64,000 nt of DNA from Dendrolimus kikuchii (Eukaryota > Arthropoda > Insecta > Lepidoptera > Lasiocampidae): NCBI GenBank assembly GCA_019925095.2, contig CM034394.1, positions 6,770,272 through 6,834,271 of the forward strand, given 5' to 3'. Under the pieces are notes generated by a model. It made no database searches and had not been told where the DNA came from. It saw only the letters and a list, made by a program, of their open reading frames with translations. Each line of letters starts with the position of its first letter. Position 1 is the first letter of the stretch. This document shows positions 43,991 to 56,459 of this stretch, one piece after another. Both the position numbers and the translations under genes were made by a program.

Positions 43991-44751
43991 TTATAAAGAT
44001 AGTATGAATTATACAAAATAGAGCGCAGCTATTTTTTCTATAATATATAGTATATCATTGGCTAAAATATAGTACAATACTATATATCTTATACACGTAC
44101 GGTTGGGAACACTAGTATCAGCACGGTTTGTATGTGAAACATCAATAAGCCGTCGTGAAACTATCAACAAGTAAAAATGTTTACTTGTACAATATAAACA
44201 AATGCGAAATTCGAATGATTTATTATCCAATAAAGTTTTTCCTGAAACTAACCAAAACAATGTCAACCCGTAATATGTCAGGCGTAAAACTAAAGACAAG
44301 ATGAATATGCGAACCTCGCGAATCTCATTCAATAATCGCGAAGAAGAAATGGCGTCTATATTACATATTGCTGTAATAATTCAACAAAGGCATAAGGGCA
44401 TCGCATGGCAATTTGAACGTACAACGAGCCATAAAATTGGGAGAAAACCAACATCTGAACGGTTCTTGAATATGAGGGTTGCCATTTACAATGTTAGGAA
44501 GACGATACGAAAAATTCACGTGTAATGTTTGTAAAAACTTCATGTGTAACCTTTAAGCAATACTTAAGATATCTTTAAGTTCTTTATAGTTTCCAGTATC
44601 AATTTACAAATAATTAGTCTCAAAATCATTACTATGAATACGAATTACATAGATGTTTGAATAGTACGGTGTATAAAGTTATTAGGTTATTCTTTTTTCA
44701 ATTAATATGCTTTTATAATGGGTTTGCTTTTTTAATATGCTTTTATAATAA
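43991..44751. other. Unassigned stretch with a short direct repeat
   Basis: No gene. 'ttaatatgcttttataat' occurs at 44703-44720 and again at 44733-44750, just before SINE B4. Confidence 0.4.
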
Positions 44752-45046
44752 GTCGTATTAGCGTAATGGCTAGCGCACGCGTCCTAAACTTAAAGGGTGC
44801 GGGTTCGATCCTGGCCGGAACGCATACACCACTTAGGCAGTTTTCTGACCTAATGTGCATATTGTTGTTGTTACAATTACCACGTGCTAGCAACGGTGAA
44901 AGAAAACATCGTGATGCAACCTGCACATCGAGACAACTGATGTGTCAAATCTGCCAAGCCGCCTTGGACAAGCATGGCGGGTATACTGTCCGTTTCCCTA
45001 CAGTGGGAGGCCCGAGCCCAGCAATGGGACAGTTATGGGCTTTTTA
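44752..45046 (+). repeat. tRNA-derived SINE, family B copy 4, best preserved
   Basis: A box tagcgtaatgg (44759-44769), B box ggttcgatcc (44802-44811), a body including 'catcgtgatgcaacctgcac', and the end 'cagcaatgggacagttatgg' plus an A-run. The pol III promoter is internal and could be functional. The 93-codon frame inside is incidental. Confidence 0.85.
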
Positions 45047-45231
45047 AAAAAAATGCTAATAGGTTAAGTCGAATGTTAGACGATGTTAAAGTAGTGATGT
45101 GGCAGTCACATATTAGCGTAGATTATTAATTTATTTTCATCTTTCTTTGTGTTTATGACTTGGGAGCTAAGCTCTTACGCCATCGTGAGAGAGAGAAAGA
45201 GACAGATAGAGAGATAACACTTTATTTGACA

Positions 45232-45460
45232 GCCTCTGTGGTTGAGCGGGCTAAGCTATGCCGGTGTACCTCACTGCAACGCAGTGGTTCCGGGTTCGAT
45301 TCCTGGTATAGTAAATTTCGGAAACGTATTTTCTCCGTTATTTACGTATTGTTTGGGTGTCTGGGATTGGCCCCAAAGTAGTCGGTTGTATATTACCCAT
45401 AACACAAGCGTAACTTGCTTAATTTAGGGATATACAATATGTGTGTTTGTCTGCCGATTA
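45232..45460 (+). repeat. tRNA-derived SINE, family C copy 3
   Basis: A box tggttgagcgg, B box ggttcgattcc, then 'gtaaatttcggaaacgtatt' and 'gtgtttgtctgccgatta' before a TTATTATTATT-like tail. Same length as copy 1. Confidence 0.85.
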
Positions 45461-45529
45461 TTTTTATTATTATTATTTCACACCAAAATATACAACTACG
45501 AAAACAGACCATATTTACAATATTTTATT

Positions 45530-45745
45530 GGAAATACAATAGGGGGCCTTATCGCTCAGAGCGATCTCTTTCAGGCAACCTGAATTAAAGAAATTTGAAT
45601 CAACCGATGTAGGAGGTGCAGGTAAAAGGCAATAGATACATAAATACTCAAACTGATTTAAGAAATAAATATACAAATATATACTTATATACATAGTCAT
45701 ATATTTACACATAGATAATAAATAATATATTTCAAAATACATCAG
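45530..45745 (-). repeat. LINE 3' UTR fragment
   Basis: 'ccttatcgctcagagcgatc' and 'tctttcaggcaacc' match the 3' UTR blocks near 6270 and 56545. The reverse strand carries a hairpin 'gatcgctctgagcgat' and ends in AATAAAATATT-type sequence. No coding part. Confidence 0.6.
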
Positions 45746-45892
45746 TTATATACATAGTTTAAATATGATAATATTAACTAGTGTGCTTTTTTTTACTTAT
45801 TATTTCATTGTTTTGTTACGGTAGAAGTATATTATTATATAATTCCTGTATGTTATATTTTATTCGTGCAATCGCTTAAGGTTACCTACATA

Positions 45893-46085
45893 CTTGGGGG
45901 TGGATTTTGGAGGTGGGCACTCAAAACCAGTGCTGTGTCGAACCATATTTCGGCACAACCAAAATACTGAGTGTCATCCTCATTACTAAAATTGCGGTAT
46001 GCAATTTTTATATGTAATATGTTTTCTAGTCTGTTTGTATTGTGTGTGTCGCAATGGAAAATAAACATTTTCTTTCTTTCTTTCT
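45893..46085 (+). repeat. Dispersed repeat H copy 2
   Basis: 'gggcactcaaaaccagtgct', 'tttcggcacaacc', 'ctgagtgtcatcctcat', 'gcggtatgcaa', ending '(tttc)n'. The fullest of three copies. Confidence 0.7.
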
Positions 46086-46429
46086 AAAATGGATTTCAAT
46101 ACTATTATCTCGCTCTGTTTAAATTTAAGATTGCAAAAAGATAACTTTTTAAAACATTCTCATATTGCAAATGCAAATTCAAATAAAATACGATAATAGG
46201 GAAGCGGACAATTTAATCAATTAACTTACTGTCTATCTTGTTACCAAAATTCGACATAACTTCAAAAGTTTTTACAAGTAAGAAGAATCAAATAGCGTAT
46301 TCGTTAATATTTAAATTAATTAAAATTATTTAAATCATGATATTTTAAAAGTAACATGTTATTTAACTGCCTGTTATTTTATACGTAATAAATGTTAGAA
46401 TTTATTGTGCCTGCCATTATAAAATGACC
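46086..46429. other. Unassigned AT-rich stretch
   Basis: Nothing recognised. Confidence 0.35.
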
Positions 46430-46615
46430 GCATTTGAAAAGGTAATGGCTTTGATGAAGGTGACTGAGTCAAGCAACCGAGATACAAGAGAGGTGACTGA
46501 TACAAATGCACGTATGCTTCGTGTTCTCTTTGAAATGGTCTGAATGGTCATATGTCGCGGTCACCTGTCTCGTGTCGCAATCGCCTGTCTCTTTCGCATG
46601 CCTTAAACCGTACCA
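46430..46615. repeat. Imperfect inverted repeat
   Basis: 'caagagaggtgactgatac' (about 46487-46505) faces 'gtcgcggtcacctgtctcgt' (about 46553-46572), with weaker pairing outward. A possible hairpin element; no coding. Confidence 0.45.
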
Positions 46616-46867
46616 ACAATAAATTATGCTTCAATAATTATTAATAGTCTCTTATTTAATTCGGAAAATAACTTAAATGTGTTGGCTCATCTTTCGAATA
46701 ATCAAACTACAAAATAGTAACTTGAAGAAATCTGCCAATGCGTGTTACGTTAAGATCTTTAGGTCCTTACTCTTGGGATTTTTTTATAGTAAAAAGAAAT
46801 TCCTGGTGGCAGCGAAAGATAAAGACAACTAAGCAAAACTTCATAACACCTAAATCACTATAAAATG

Positions 46868-47000
46868 GGGCTCTTAAAGAAAGGCTTAACAGTTTCTTAG
46901 TCATAAAAAAGTAGGATACGCGTCGATATCCTTACAGTTGTAGCTGTCATAGTCAACAGTAACCACTTACCGTCAGTAAGACCATGATTGTGCCAGTTTG
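46868..47000 (+). pseudogene. LINE C-terminal fragment and tail
   Basis: 'KMGLLKKGLTVS' then a stop, followed by 'agtaaccacttaccgtcagt' and 'ttgtgccagtttgttgcc'. A second copy of the arrangement at 24612; it links that LINE to the family I-type 3' tail. Confidence 0.4.
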
Positions 47001-48004
47001 TTGCCAGTTATTTGTTTTCATTAAAGTATAGATACTCAATGGTAAGAAGAGAACAACAAAAATGAGATAGGAACCCTAAAAGGGGGAGAGGCACTAATGG
47101 CAACCCTGACCAGGATAAAACCAAATGGTACCGAAACTCAACTTCACCATTTAACAAATTTATGAACCGAAAGCAATTCTTAAATAAAGTATGAAAGCAA
47201 GATTTTTATTGCGCCGACTTTACCCAGTAAGATTATATTACTTTCACGCCATGTCAAATAAAATTATTTATAGTATATATTTCTTCCCATTTTATTGCAA
47301 AAACTATTCGGATATAGGTAGATTTTGTGAGGTCACAATTTCCACAAACTGGATTATATTCTTTTATAAACTTCTAGTTTAAAATCATAAAATATGCATT
47401 CTAAAACTGGGATTAAATGCAAATTTCGCTACAACCATTCCATATTCCGATCATTCAAGGAAATGTATATCAGTATTTTCATTTTCTGGAATAAGAATTC
47501 GTGTACTACTAAATTTGAAAATATTTTTATTAAAAATTGTTCATATCTAGTCTCACTTTTATGTTTATTTGTTAATAAATATTTTCAGTTATATAAATTT
47601 TGACTTATACATGTATTATGCGAATCATAGTTTCAGAGTGATTACAAAAAGCTTACGCTAGTACGGTCATTGTAATTGATAAGTGCCAAGCATGACCTGC
47701 AACAGAAATTAAAATTATTATGAATAAACATTAGTAGCGTAAATATATATACAATACTTACACGTAATAAACGTAGCACCGCGCCTTGAGCATATAACGC
47801 AGCACGCCCCCCACCCCGTTCAGTTGACCAGTAGCATCTGCTCGCGACGCAACGTTACATACCTTCGTTATATCCGCAAACGCAGTGGTATTTTTTAAAG
47901 TACAAAAAATCGTTTTATTTCGCAAACCTCTAAGTCACCGCTCACGTAAGATCCAGTATCCTCTACGATCATTTTTCGGCAAGTTATTAATGTACTTGAG
48001 GTTT
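47001..48004. other. Unassigned stretch
   Basis: No gene recognised. About 47780-47880 is GC-richer, without a match. Confidence 0.35.
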
Positions 48005-48320
48005 CGTTAGACGTTGTCCTGCCCTGAATTGAAATAAAAATCTAGAACCCGATTCCAGCGCCACCTACCAGGTCTAATTGAGAATCTAAACCATCCCCGG
48101 ACCCACTCAACACTAATTGTTTTCAACCTTGGGTTATATTATCGAAGTTCTAGTAGGGATCCCTAATTTTTTCTAGTAATAAACATAGCCTATATTAATT
48201 TTGGATAATGTAGCATTCTAATAGTTAAAGAATTTTTGAAATCAGCAGAGTAATTTTTGAGTTAATTCGTTACAAACACACAAAAACATAAGTCTTTCCT
48301 TTTTATAATATTAGTATAGA
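48005..48320 (-). mobile_element. Helitron-like family K copy 2
   Basis: The reverse strand starts TC at 48320 after A ('tctatactaatattataaaa'), has 'ttacattatccaaaa'-type words shared with 9367-9606, and near its end carries 'ccgattccagcgcc'-type sequence seen at 50330. The terminal CTAG is lost. Confidence 0.5.
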
Positions 48321-48648
48321 TTGTTCATCTGTAGTGTCACTTTTATGTTTATTTTTTAATCAATATTTTCAGTTATATATAGATTTTGATTTATTATCAT
48401 ACACGTATTATGCGAATCACATTACTAATTATTAATGAAAAAGAAAAATATCTAGTTATACCGCCCGCCTCAGGACTAGGTGAAATGGATAGAAGAAACT
48501 GGAACCTAAGAAACTGACTTGACGTCGTGAGAGATGCGTGCCAGTGGTTTTACAGGAACGCCGAAAATATGCAAGAAATTGGACCCTGGTCTCCGATGCG
48601 GACACACCAAACGCAAAAAGGACTTAATACCAATGTGATGGCTTTTAT

Positions 48649-49016
48649 ACATACATACATAACTTCACGCCAGTTCCATTGCGGGTTAGGCATGAACAAC
48701 AGAGCGCCATTTAGGCCCATTCTTACACACCTCACTTGCTTCTTTGACATTCATAACCATGCACACTCGTCTGTTCTTAAGGCTCCTGACATCACCCTCC
48801 GCTAGTACACGAGCAATTTGATCATGGAAGGTGTGTCGCGGCCTTCCACGACTTCTGCATCCATTCACTTTTGCATTGTATATCTTTTTAGTCATTCTTT
48901 CATCATGCATTCTTTCCACATGCCCGAACTACCGGAGCATTCCTTTCCTTACCTTCACCCCGACCTCTCTTTCTTACTTCGGTATTACGAACGCGGTCCG
49001 CGAGCGTCACTCCGCA
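48649..49016 (-). mobile_element. RTE-type LINE 3' fragment, copy 6
   Basis: The reverse frame (48919-48686) encodes MERMHDERMTKKIYNAKV and RSRGRPRHTFHDQI, the same C-terminal region as copies 1 and 2. The tail '(catacata)' is at 48649-48660. Exact 12-bp duplications 'gatggcttttat' at 48637-48648 and 49017-49028. Confidence 0.85.
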
Positions 49017-49274
49017 GATGGCTTTTATCATATCGTAAAATTAATAAGTTGTAGCAGCAGTGGACCGATGGACAATGGAACCAGCCTGACCTGATGTGGA
49101 GACTGTGTCTCAGTAAATGAAGTGTTGGATGTCCTCCAGTGCAGTGAAATGACGACCTGTGTAAGTTCGCTGGTAGGGACTTGATAAATAAAATGGACTA
49201 AGACATATGGTGCAAACTTGGATATCCTTTACATCGTGGACATCGAGTTGCTGATATTGATGATTATGTAGTAT

Positions 49275-49740
49275 ACTAGGATATATCCGCGACTTCACCC
49301 ACGCTTGACTTCAAATTCCCGCGGGATTCCTGGCACACAATGTATCGCAGCATTTAAAATAAGAATGTAACCTATCGATTTAGTGGAAACTTTGTCAAAA
49401 TAAGCTAATTTTTATGGATCCAAACAACTTCAAACCACTTCCGGGAAGATTCCCGGGATGAAAAATGTAACACATTTTATTACATAAAATTTTCTATTGG
49501 TCATTAAAAAAATCACATTGGAATTCGTTTTTTTTTAATGGCCATTTTAAATCCCAGAAATATTCCCGCCGGATACCCATGATAAAGAGTAGCGTATTGT
49601 TTACGTCTAACAATTAGCTGTCGATCAGCGAAAACCGCATCGTAATCGACCCAGTAGTTTTTACCTGAATCCCGAACAAACAGACAATAAATAAAAAAAA
49701 AATCCATCGTATTCTACGTCGTTTATATAGTCTATTCCAG
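49275..49740 (-). mobile_element. Helitron-like family F copy 2, near full length
   Basis: On the reverse strand it begins near 'tggaatagactatataaacg' and ends 'cgcggatatatcctag' before T (CTAG at 49278-49275). The interior has 'gtttttaatg'-type AT blocks and 'cataaaaattagcttatttt'. No protein. Confidence 0.6.
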
Positions 49741-50235
49741 TTGTTTTTTTTTTTTGTAATAACTTTAATGTACAGACAGGGCATGTTTAGAATGTTATAA
49801 TATTGTAGATGATGCATTAAATTCAATTTAAAATGAATGTATTTACTATATTCAAAATTAGTACTGTATATAGTTTCAATATTGTTGCCCATATTCAATC
49901 GTTATGACGGAAGCATCGTGCTCGGCGGCACGGCAATAGTTTACGACGTTGCGAATGCGTCGATGCGAACATGTCATGCGCCAGTGAAGGCAACACGTCG
50001 TACTAGCAGCATCAAGAGCTCGTAACTTCTACTCAAGTGGTTTTGAACGTTTATAAATCACAACTGTGCTGACGTTGAATGTATCAATTTGTAGACTATG
50101 TATTATTTGTTGGTAGATAGATTATTTTTATGTTAGAATACAGCACATAAGCTAAAAAGGCTATTGTTGGCATCGCTTTTACACCTTCAATTCACACATG
50201 GTTCAAACACCAGGGATATTATGGAAGGAATATTA
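49741..50235. other. Unassigned stretch
   Basis: No gene recognised. Confidence 0.35.

Positions 50236-50236
<1 letters not shown>

Positions 50237-50288
<52 letters not shown>
50237..50288. repeat. (AT)n microsatellite
   Basis: About 50 bases of pure (AT)n directly abutting a Helitron-like 3' end. Confidence 0.95.
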
Positions 50289-50289
<1 letters not shown>

Positions 50290-50504
50290 TAGCTGTCCCG
50301 GCAGACGGTGTTCTGCCCTGAAGAAATAAAATTTAGAACCCGATTGCAGCGCCACCTACCGGGTCCAAATGTAAGCTATCCTATCTTTCAAGTCGGATCA
50401 AACTGCACACGGTGTGCAAATTTGATTAAAATCGGTCAAGTAGTTTAGGAGTCCATCGCGGACAAACAACGTAACACGTAATTTGTATATATATACAAAT
50501 TACG
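50289..50504 (-). mobile_element. Helitron-like family K copy 1
   Basis: The reverse strand ends 'gggacagctag' before T (CTAG at 50292-50289), preceded by a clean hairpin GGCAGA-ACACCG-TCTGCC. That is the strongest Helitron-type terminus in the window. The other end lies at or near a 28-bp perfect palindrome (50477-50504, centre 'gtatatatatac'). Confidence 0.6.
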
Positions 50505-50699
50505 AAATTATATATGTATGTATGTAATTTATAAAATATGTATTTTAAGTATGTTTATTTAGGATATACCTAATAATCTGCACAATACGCTTACATTCAT
50601 ATACATTACATTCAAATTTGAACTGTGGCACAGAAACCTCATGGGTTTATTCGTGGCGCAGGGAGTCGTGTACACTATATTTTTATTTTAATAAATAGG

Positions 50700-51258
50700 A
50701 GCAGAGGCGCGTAGGGGTTATCATCATTCTAGTGTTTAGTTCCGATTTGATAATAAAGCGGAGGGGTATCATCATTCTAGTATATGGTTCTCATTTAAGT
50801 CCCAGGACTGCACATGATGGTCCGCTTTGGGAATCAGTATATAATCTTTTAAGATTATACTTGATTAATTTATGGTTATTTTCGTACTTGGTTTGCAGGT
50901 CCTCTGGGAGATCATTTATAATATTTGGTATCATATATTCCTCGCGCCTTGTCCCATACACATTATTATATTTAGGTATAATATATTTACATGTGTCAGA
51001 TCTCGGTCTAGTCTTCTGTACTAAGACTTCTGGTTTGTTACATTCAGTTAGTACTGAAAATTTAACCTTGTCAAAGATGCTCATAACTTTACAATATTTA
51101 AAAAGTTCTTTATAATTATCTTTATGTTTTGTTTTAATATTCTTAGGTACTATTGTTTTTAATAAACGTAACTGCAGTTTGTAAATATCCATTAGATATG
51201 TTTTATATGTTCTACCATAACTACTTAGACCGTAATTAACAACCGATTTGGTGAGCAA
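50700..51258 (-). pseudogene. LINE ORF2 C-terminal fragment, 155 codons open
   Basis: The reverse frame 51258-50791 has VVNYGLSSYGRTYKTYL, IYKLQLRLLKTIV, YKELFKYCKVMSIFDKVK, YGTRREEYMIPNIINDLP and NLKRLY. This follows the arrangement after the reverse transcriptase domain in insect non-LTR retrotransposons. The stop at 50791 is followed by a short 3' UTR to an A-rich end near 50700. 5'-truncated; the open frame suggests a fairly recent insertion. Confidence 0.75.
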
Positions 51259-52433
51259 TAAAGTGTTATCTATCTATAAATTTAAAAAAATCTGGTCAAG
51301 TTTATATTGGACCATAAACTGTAAAGAGCCCCATAATGTGGACAAACATCTACTGGTTGTACTCTTTGGCTGGGGAACCCTAAACTTCTTGCAAATGTGA
51401 TTTAATGGTACGTTAACAAATATCGCAGACGTAAAATTTTGTGTCTTCGTGATGAGTTTTCTTTTTCTCCTTCTCCTAACGCACACGCTTGTCATGGTAT
51501 GTTTTCTTGATTTTTGTATTTTTTTTCTTTTCTTTCTCTTTTATTGCCAAATTTATTCTAAAACATATATTTTTAATACACTTGTCAATCTATCTTGATG
51601 AGTTTCGTGTCTTTGAAATTTTAACAATTAAAAAATGTTAGCGTTAAATCTCAGTTTAATTTGTTTTTCATCTACAATTCGCACTGTCTTGGGCATCCAC
51701 ATAACACGCATGCCATTATCCATGACACCAAGCTACATTCTTTTGGGCCTATCTCTTCTACCGAGATCTAGCAGAGACCTGACTAGATATCTGTCACCAC
51801 ATAACAAGCTGGTTTCCGTAAAACGTGACCATAATTATGTGAGCGGCTTTCTTTAAAATGTACAGATTCAGATTTGAAATAATTAGATAAATATATATAT
51901 GGCCAATGCCTGAGACATATAAATTGGAGAAGTTTAAGAGCCTAACCAAGACTTTTATAATAAGTGCGCTCTATAAATATAGGCTTTCACGAAAGCCCGT
52001 ATTTATGGGTGATATTCAGAGTCAAGAGGTTTAGAGTTGAAAATAAAATATTGCTCTGTATTAAAAGCGGTTAATAAATGTTGAGACTTCTTAATTTGGA
52101 AGGATGTCTCTTATATCTCAATTAACAACTAAGCACTGCTCTAAGTAAGAAACTTAATCTTTTACCTAAGAAAGGCAAATGTGGTTTTGCGGGCACCATT
52201 ATTCCGGTGTTAAGCCTAAACGACTTGACGGATTAAGGTGTCATTAAGTGTCTAAAATTACTCGAGTATTTTAAGACCCTAATGTAAATTCCTAATGTAC
52301 AACCTGACACTTTAAATTTCTCATTTATTTGATCATCCATGCTAATATTTAAACTATGTTTTTTTAAATGAACACTGAACCTTTATGGTTATGCCAGCCA
52401 TATGATGCCCTTTCTTAATTAATTATAGGTACA
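51259..52433. other. Unassigned stretch
   Basis: Two short frames (51495-51274 reverse, 51635-51856 forward) have no recognisable motif. No repeat family seen. Confidence 0.4.
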
Positions 52434-52530
52434 TAACTTACATTACATTACTTACACTACATTACTTACATGACATTACTTACATTACATTACTTACATT
52501 ACATTACTTACATTATATTAGTTTCATTAT
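52434..52530. repeat. Minisatellite, (acattacttac)-type unit
   Basis: About six 16-base units built from 'acattacattacttac' with single-base variants. Confidence 0.85.
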
Positions 52531-52695
52531 ATTACTATTTTTTTTAATGTAATCTAACTATTAACTAGTATAGTGAAGGAAACTTATATTGTATTCTATC
52601 TATAATCCCCTTAAGACTTTAAGTCGTAGAATACTAAGCTTCGGTCATCGGAGTCAATGGGTAAGGGTCCTAGTAGGTTGGCTGCGTTACCTCGC

Positions 52696-52696
<1 letters not shown>

Positions 52697-52748
<52 letters not shown>

Positions 52749-52771
52749 GTGTGTGTGTGTGTGTGTGTGTA
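52697..52771. repeat. Compound (AT)n(GT)n microsatellite
   Basis: (AT) to about 52744, then (GT) to 52770. Confidence 0.95.
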
Positions 52772-52796
52772 TTACTTACATTATGTGACTGTAACA

Positions 52797-52842
52797 AAGT
52801 TTGTGATGAGTTCCCCGTAGACAAGGATCTCATCACAAACTT
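52797..52842. repeat. 14-bp perfect inverted repeat
   Basis: 'aagtttgtgatgag' and 'ctcatcacaaactt' around an 18-base loop. No following T-run; function unknown. Confidence 0.6.
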
Positions 52843-53019
52843 GTAGATTGTCCTAGTTTCTCGAGAAGCATTAAAATGTTAAATATTGCACATAAATCTA
52901 ATAATTAAAATTTAAAAACAGTTTGTTGATTTGTTGGCAGGTTTATTACTATTTTTTGCAGCTTGGGTTATGTTCTGAAATTCATGAAAATTTTTATACT
53001 ATAATTTCTCAAAAGACCA

Positions 53020-53170
53020 GCTGGCCTATAGCAAGAGGCGACAAAATAACCTACACCTAGGTGGTGGTGATGACCCATGGTTTAGAGCAGGTATGCCCAT
53101 CATAACAACCATAAGTGATGTTCCAGCATTAGTGGCTTCTCCCCCATTAAAGGCCGGCAGCACATAGGTA
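53020..53170 (+). repeat. Repeat A copy 11, decayed
   Basis: 'agcaagaggcgacaaaataac', 'ggtttagagcaggtatgccc' and 'ccagcattagtgg' keep the order of repeat A with many changes. Lacks both ends. Confidence 0.6.
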
Positions 53171-53436
53171 AAACTGATGTGACAAAAAAAAATTTCACAT
53201 ATTAATAGATATATAGATACCTCTTATTTGTACACTATTATAGAAAGACTAGAGTTACTATTCTAATCGTGTAAAAAAGGTGGGCTTAAAGATAACCATG
53301 ACAGGAATGGTTAAAGATAAGGATGGCAGGAATAAATTATATGGATACACCGATGGTGGTATACATAATTATTATATTTACAATGTAATAATAAATATAC
53401 AAACAGGTTATATGCAAGGTAGAAATATACAATCGA

Positions 53437-53670
53437 CGCTGTTTGTGGTTGAGCGAGCTCCGTCTTTGCTAGCTGGGCTGACTGGACCGCAGGGGCTTCG
53501 AATTCGATTCCAGGCATAGTAAATTTCGTAAAAGAACTTTTCGTTATTTGCTATGGTCTGGGTGTCGGGTATCGGCCGCAAAGTGGTCCGTTGTTCATTA
53601 CTCATAACACAAGTGTAACTTGCTTAAATTGAGGATATACAATATGTGTGTGTGGTTTGCCGATTTATTA
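53437..53670 (+). repeat. tRNA-derived SINE, family C copy 4
   Basis: A box tggttgagcga, B box aattcgattcc (weakened), then 'catagtaaatttcg' and 'gtgtggtttgccgatt'. The most diverged of the four. Confidence 0.8.
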
Positions 53671-53769
53671 TTGTTAACGTAACTTCATTTAAATTTAATT
53701 ATTTAGTTAACTAATTAAATATTTCAGAAGTAAACTTATTTTAACAAAATTGGGTCGTTTGAGTATCGG

Positions 53770-53890
53770 ACCAAAAAAAGGTTTGCACTGAAAATCAGCG
53801 TTGTGTCGGATATAATTCCGGTACAGCAATATGCTGAGTGCAAACCTCGTTGGCTCTAATTACGTCGTTAATTCTTCAACTAAAGTATTA
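53770..53890 (+). repeat. Dispersed repeat H copy 3
   Basis: 'cactgaaaatcagcgttgtg', 'ggtacagcaatatgctgagtgc' and a '(tttc)' tail in the order of the other two copies. Confidence 0.65.
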
Positions 53891-54380
53891 TTCTTTCTTT
53901 CTTACTAGTAAATATAATAAACAAAATATCGCAGAAATTATTTTTAAAAGTAATTTACCATATGAAACATCAACGAGTATTGTTCAAAGTATAAGAACCA
54001 ATGTGCTGTTCCAAGTCATTCATTTCCATATCACATTCAAATCGGTCTTTAATAACATCGTTTATCATTTAGGTTGGTCCTTACAGGAATCCGATAAAAA
54101 ACGACGTTATCGACCCCCACCATTAAACGGGGCATTCAACTCTGAAATAAACGAAGTTTTAGGCGCAAAACACGTAATTAATTTGAAATAATAATGGGGA
54201 CTATAAAAATTGGCAACTCGAGCGGAAAATATAAATTGCGACAATGAACTTTTATTTAAGACGCTAATTTATTTTAATTATTCGTAACTAATGTATTGAG
54301 TAAAGGATGTTTTATTCCTTTATTGTAGCTTAAGTCTTTCTTATGAAAAATATTCCTAGAAAATCAAGTGTTTTTATTTT
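53891..54380. other. Unassigned stretch
   Basis: A 117-codon frame (53838-54191) overlaps repeat H and has no known motif; not called as a gene. Confidence 0.35.
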
Positions 54381-54612
54381 TTTTTTTTATTGCAGGAGAT
54401 CAGCAGACAGGCAGACGGCCCACTTGATAGAAAGCGGTTACCATCACCTATGGACATTTGCAACACCAAAGGTGCTACAAATGCGCTGCTGATCTCTTAA
54501 GGGAGACTGGAACCTGGTCACTAATGCCGGAACACAACTCAAGGTTGTTATGGCGACATACTTTAGACCAGGGGTGGTAGCCATCCAGTCGGGCAAATGC
54601 CCTACCACCTAG
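54381..54612 (-). repeat. Repeat A copy 10, 5'-truncated
   Basis: Reverse copy ending at 'gccctaccacct', the same internal point as copy 6. Confidence 0.8.
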
Positions 54613-55069
54613 CACCTGTTTGATCAATCCTTATTGAAATTGATTTTGACTTTGTAGTGTTTGAATTTTAATTCTTATAATTTATTTTAGCCTCTTCGAA
54701 GCCTTTAAATATCTAATAATTACAACAACATTATGTATGTTTCGAAGCAGAAGATAATCAAAAAAAAAATTCAACCCGGAAAAAGTAAAGGAAGTCACGA
54801 CGAAAAATGATTGTATTATACTCATAGATTCGCTTTCCATGGTTTCCACGGTACAATAAATATAGGCTTCGTTCATATAAAAAAAACATTAGATCTTATA
54901 GATCCATAATTTCCTTGTACAATTTTTCATTCGGGACGGAATTTAGCAAGTAATAGACAACACTTCAATTGAATTTCAATTTAATATCTATCATTATCAT
55001 ACATCTACAAGATTGACTTGCAGTAACTTAGTGATAGTCTTACCCACATAACATTAGCTCGAATGAAAT
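54613..55069. other. Unassigned stretch
   Basis: Nothing recognised. Confidence 0.35.
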
Positions 55070-55170
55070 GTAACTTTTGAAGTGAAACTTCTTTAAAATC
55101 TTTGACATTTGAAACTATATGGAACGAAAAAGCGACTCTAAAAAGAGATAAACACATTAAATTTAACCTT
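55070..55170. repeat. Dispersed repeat J copy 2
   Basis: 'gaaacttctttaaaatcttt', 'ggaacgaaaaagcgactc' and 'aaaaagagataaacacatt' match 3538-3650. Confidence 0.6.
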
Positions 55171-56459
55171 ATTTAATTCGAAATAAAACACATTCCTCGA
55201 CCCGTTGCTATTAATTTTCAATTTATATAAATCTTAAAAGATTTCAAATTTAATTTTAAAGTCTGTATATTCTTTTATACGTAGATCATAGGAAATTGTG
55301 CGTAGCAGAAGTTCTAAACTTTATGTTATTGATTTAAAATGTAATTTAAAATGAATGTTTTAATTTATAATATATTATGTTGGCAGATATAGGTTAAAGG
55401 AATTATATTTATAAATAACAGTTAGAGAAGAATTATCTGTGAGTATATTCTCTTAAGTTTCATTTCTGAGAAACTGAACTGCAGACGTACACATTTTTTT
55501 TATTATAAAAACATATATCTATCAATGAAAAGCACACCCTTAAATGCGAATCGCTTAAAATACGCTATTAAGATTTCAAATATACACCACTTTTTTCCAG
55601 ATACCGTCATAAATCTTAAAGAATCGTAGCAATATATCCTGCCGTTTGGTTACTACGTGTGGAAGAGTCTAAAATATGTGTAGAGAAAACTCAGCTACCG
55701 CGGATATTGCTGGGCACTATCCTTTCAGCCGAATTTCAACCGCTGATATATTCAAAGGTAGTTCTGGGAGATATTCAAATCAATTTCTTGCGGAACTAAA
55801 AGTGCATATATAGATTTTTCCATATAAAGCTATATGATTGGTACCATTATTATTATATACTATTTTTATTAGTTTTTGGCACTGTATAATAACACTGAAA
55901 CGATTATGAAGGCCGCTATGCATATATATAAAAATGCTAACGACACGAGTAAGTAAAACTTTGATAATAAAAATTTTTACGTATACGATAGTGATTGCGT
56001 ACTAGAATTTCCTATGTGGTTTTGCTCTTTTAAACTGCGAATCCTCCTGCAATAACTCATATTCCACTTCATCTGCGATATCGCAGGTATTGAATAAAAC
56101 GGTAAACATTGTTGAAACAAAGATTAGCATTCTATTATTTAAAAATTAAGATATTTTTTTCTTTTATTATTATTTTTAGCCATACAGTGATAAGAATATT
56201 ATAAAAATCACTAGAGGGGGGAATGCTAATAGTGGTAGATGTAGAGGTTTCCCTACTATGAGTCTTTTAAAATAATGAAAAACATACTTATCTATGCTAT
56301 TTATCTACAAAAGTCTTTTTTATATTTACGCCATAAATATAATAATGCCAATTAAAAATCAAGTCAAGTGCGTGTCGGTCCATGTACAATGAAGAATTTC
56401 TATTGTACACAAAATTCATCATTTCCAAAAAAATACTAATTTTATTTATTTATAACAAC
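55171..56459. other. Unassigned AT-rich stretch
   Basis: Nothing recognised. Confidence 0.35.

Noticed and set aside
44752..44815. Possible tRNA gene
   Set aside because: It is the head of SINE family B, followed by the shared SINE body.
51274..51495. 73-codon basic frame on the reverse strand
   Set aside because: Arg-Lys run comes from a TC-rich stretch; no recognisable family.
52434..52530. CRISPR-like regularly spaced repeat
   Set aside because: It is a short degenerate minisatellite without unique spacers, in a eukaryotic context.
52797..52842. Rho-independent-type terminator
   Set aside because: The stem is good but there is no T-run, and bacterial terminators are not expected here.
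53838..54191. 117-codon open frame
   Set aside because: It starts inside repeat H, has no motif, and AT-rich DNA of this length readily yields such frames.
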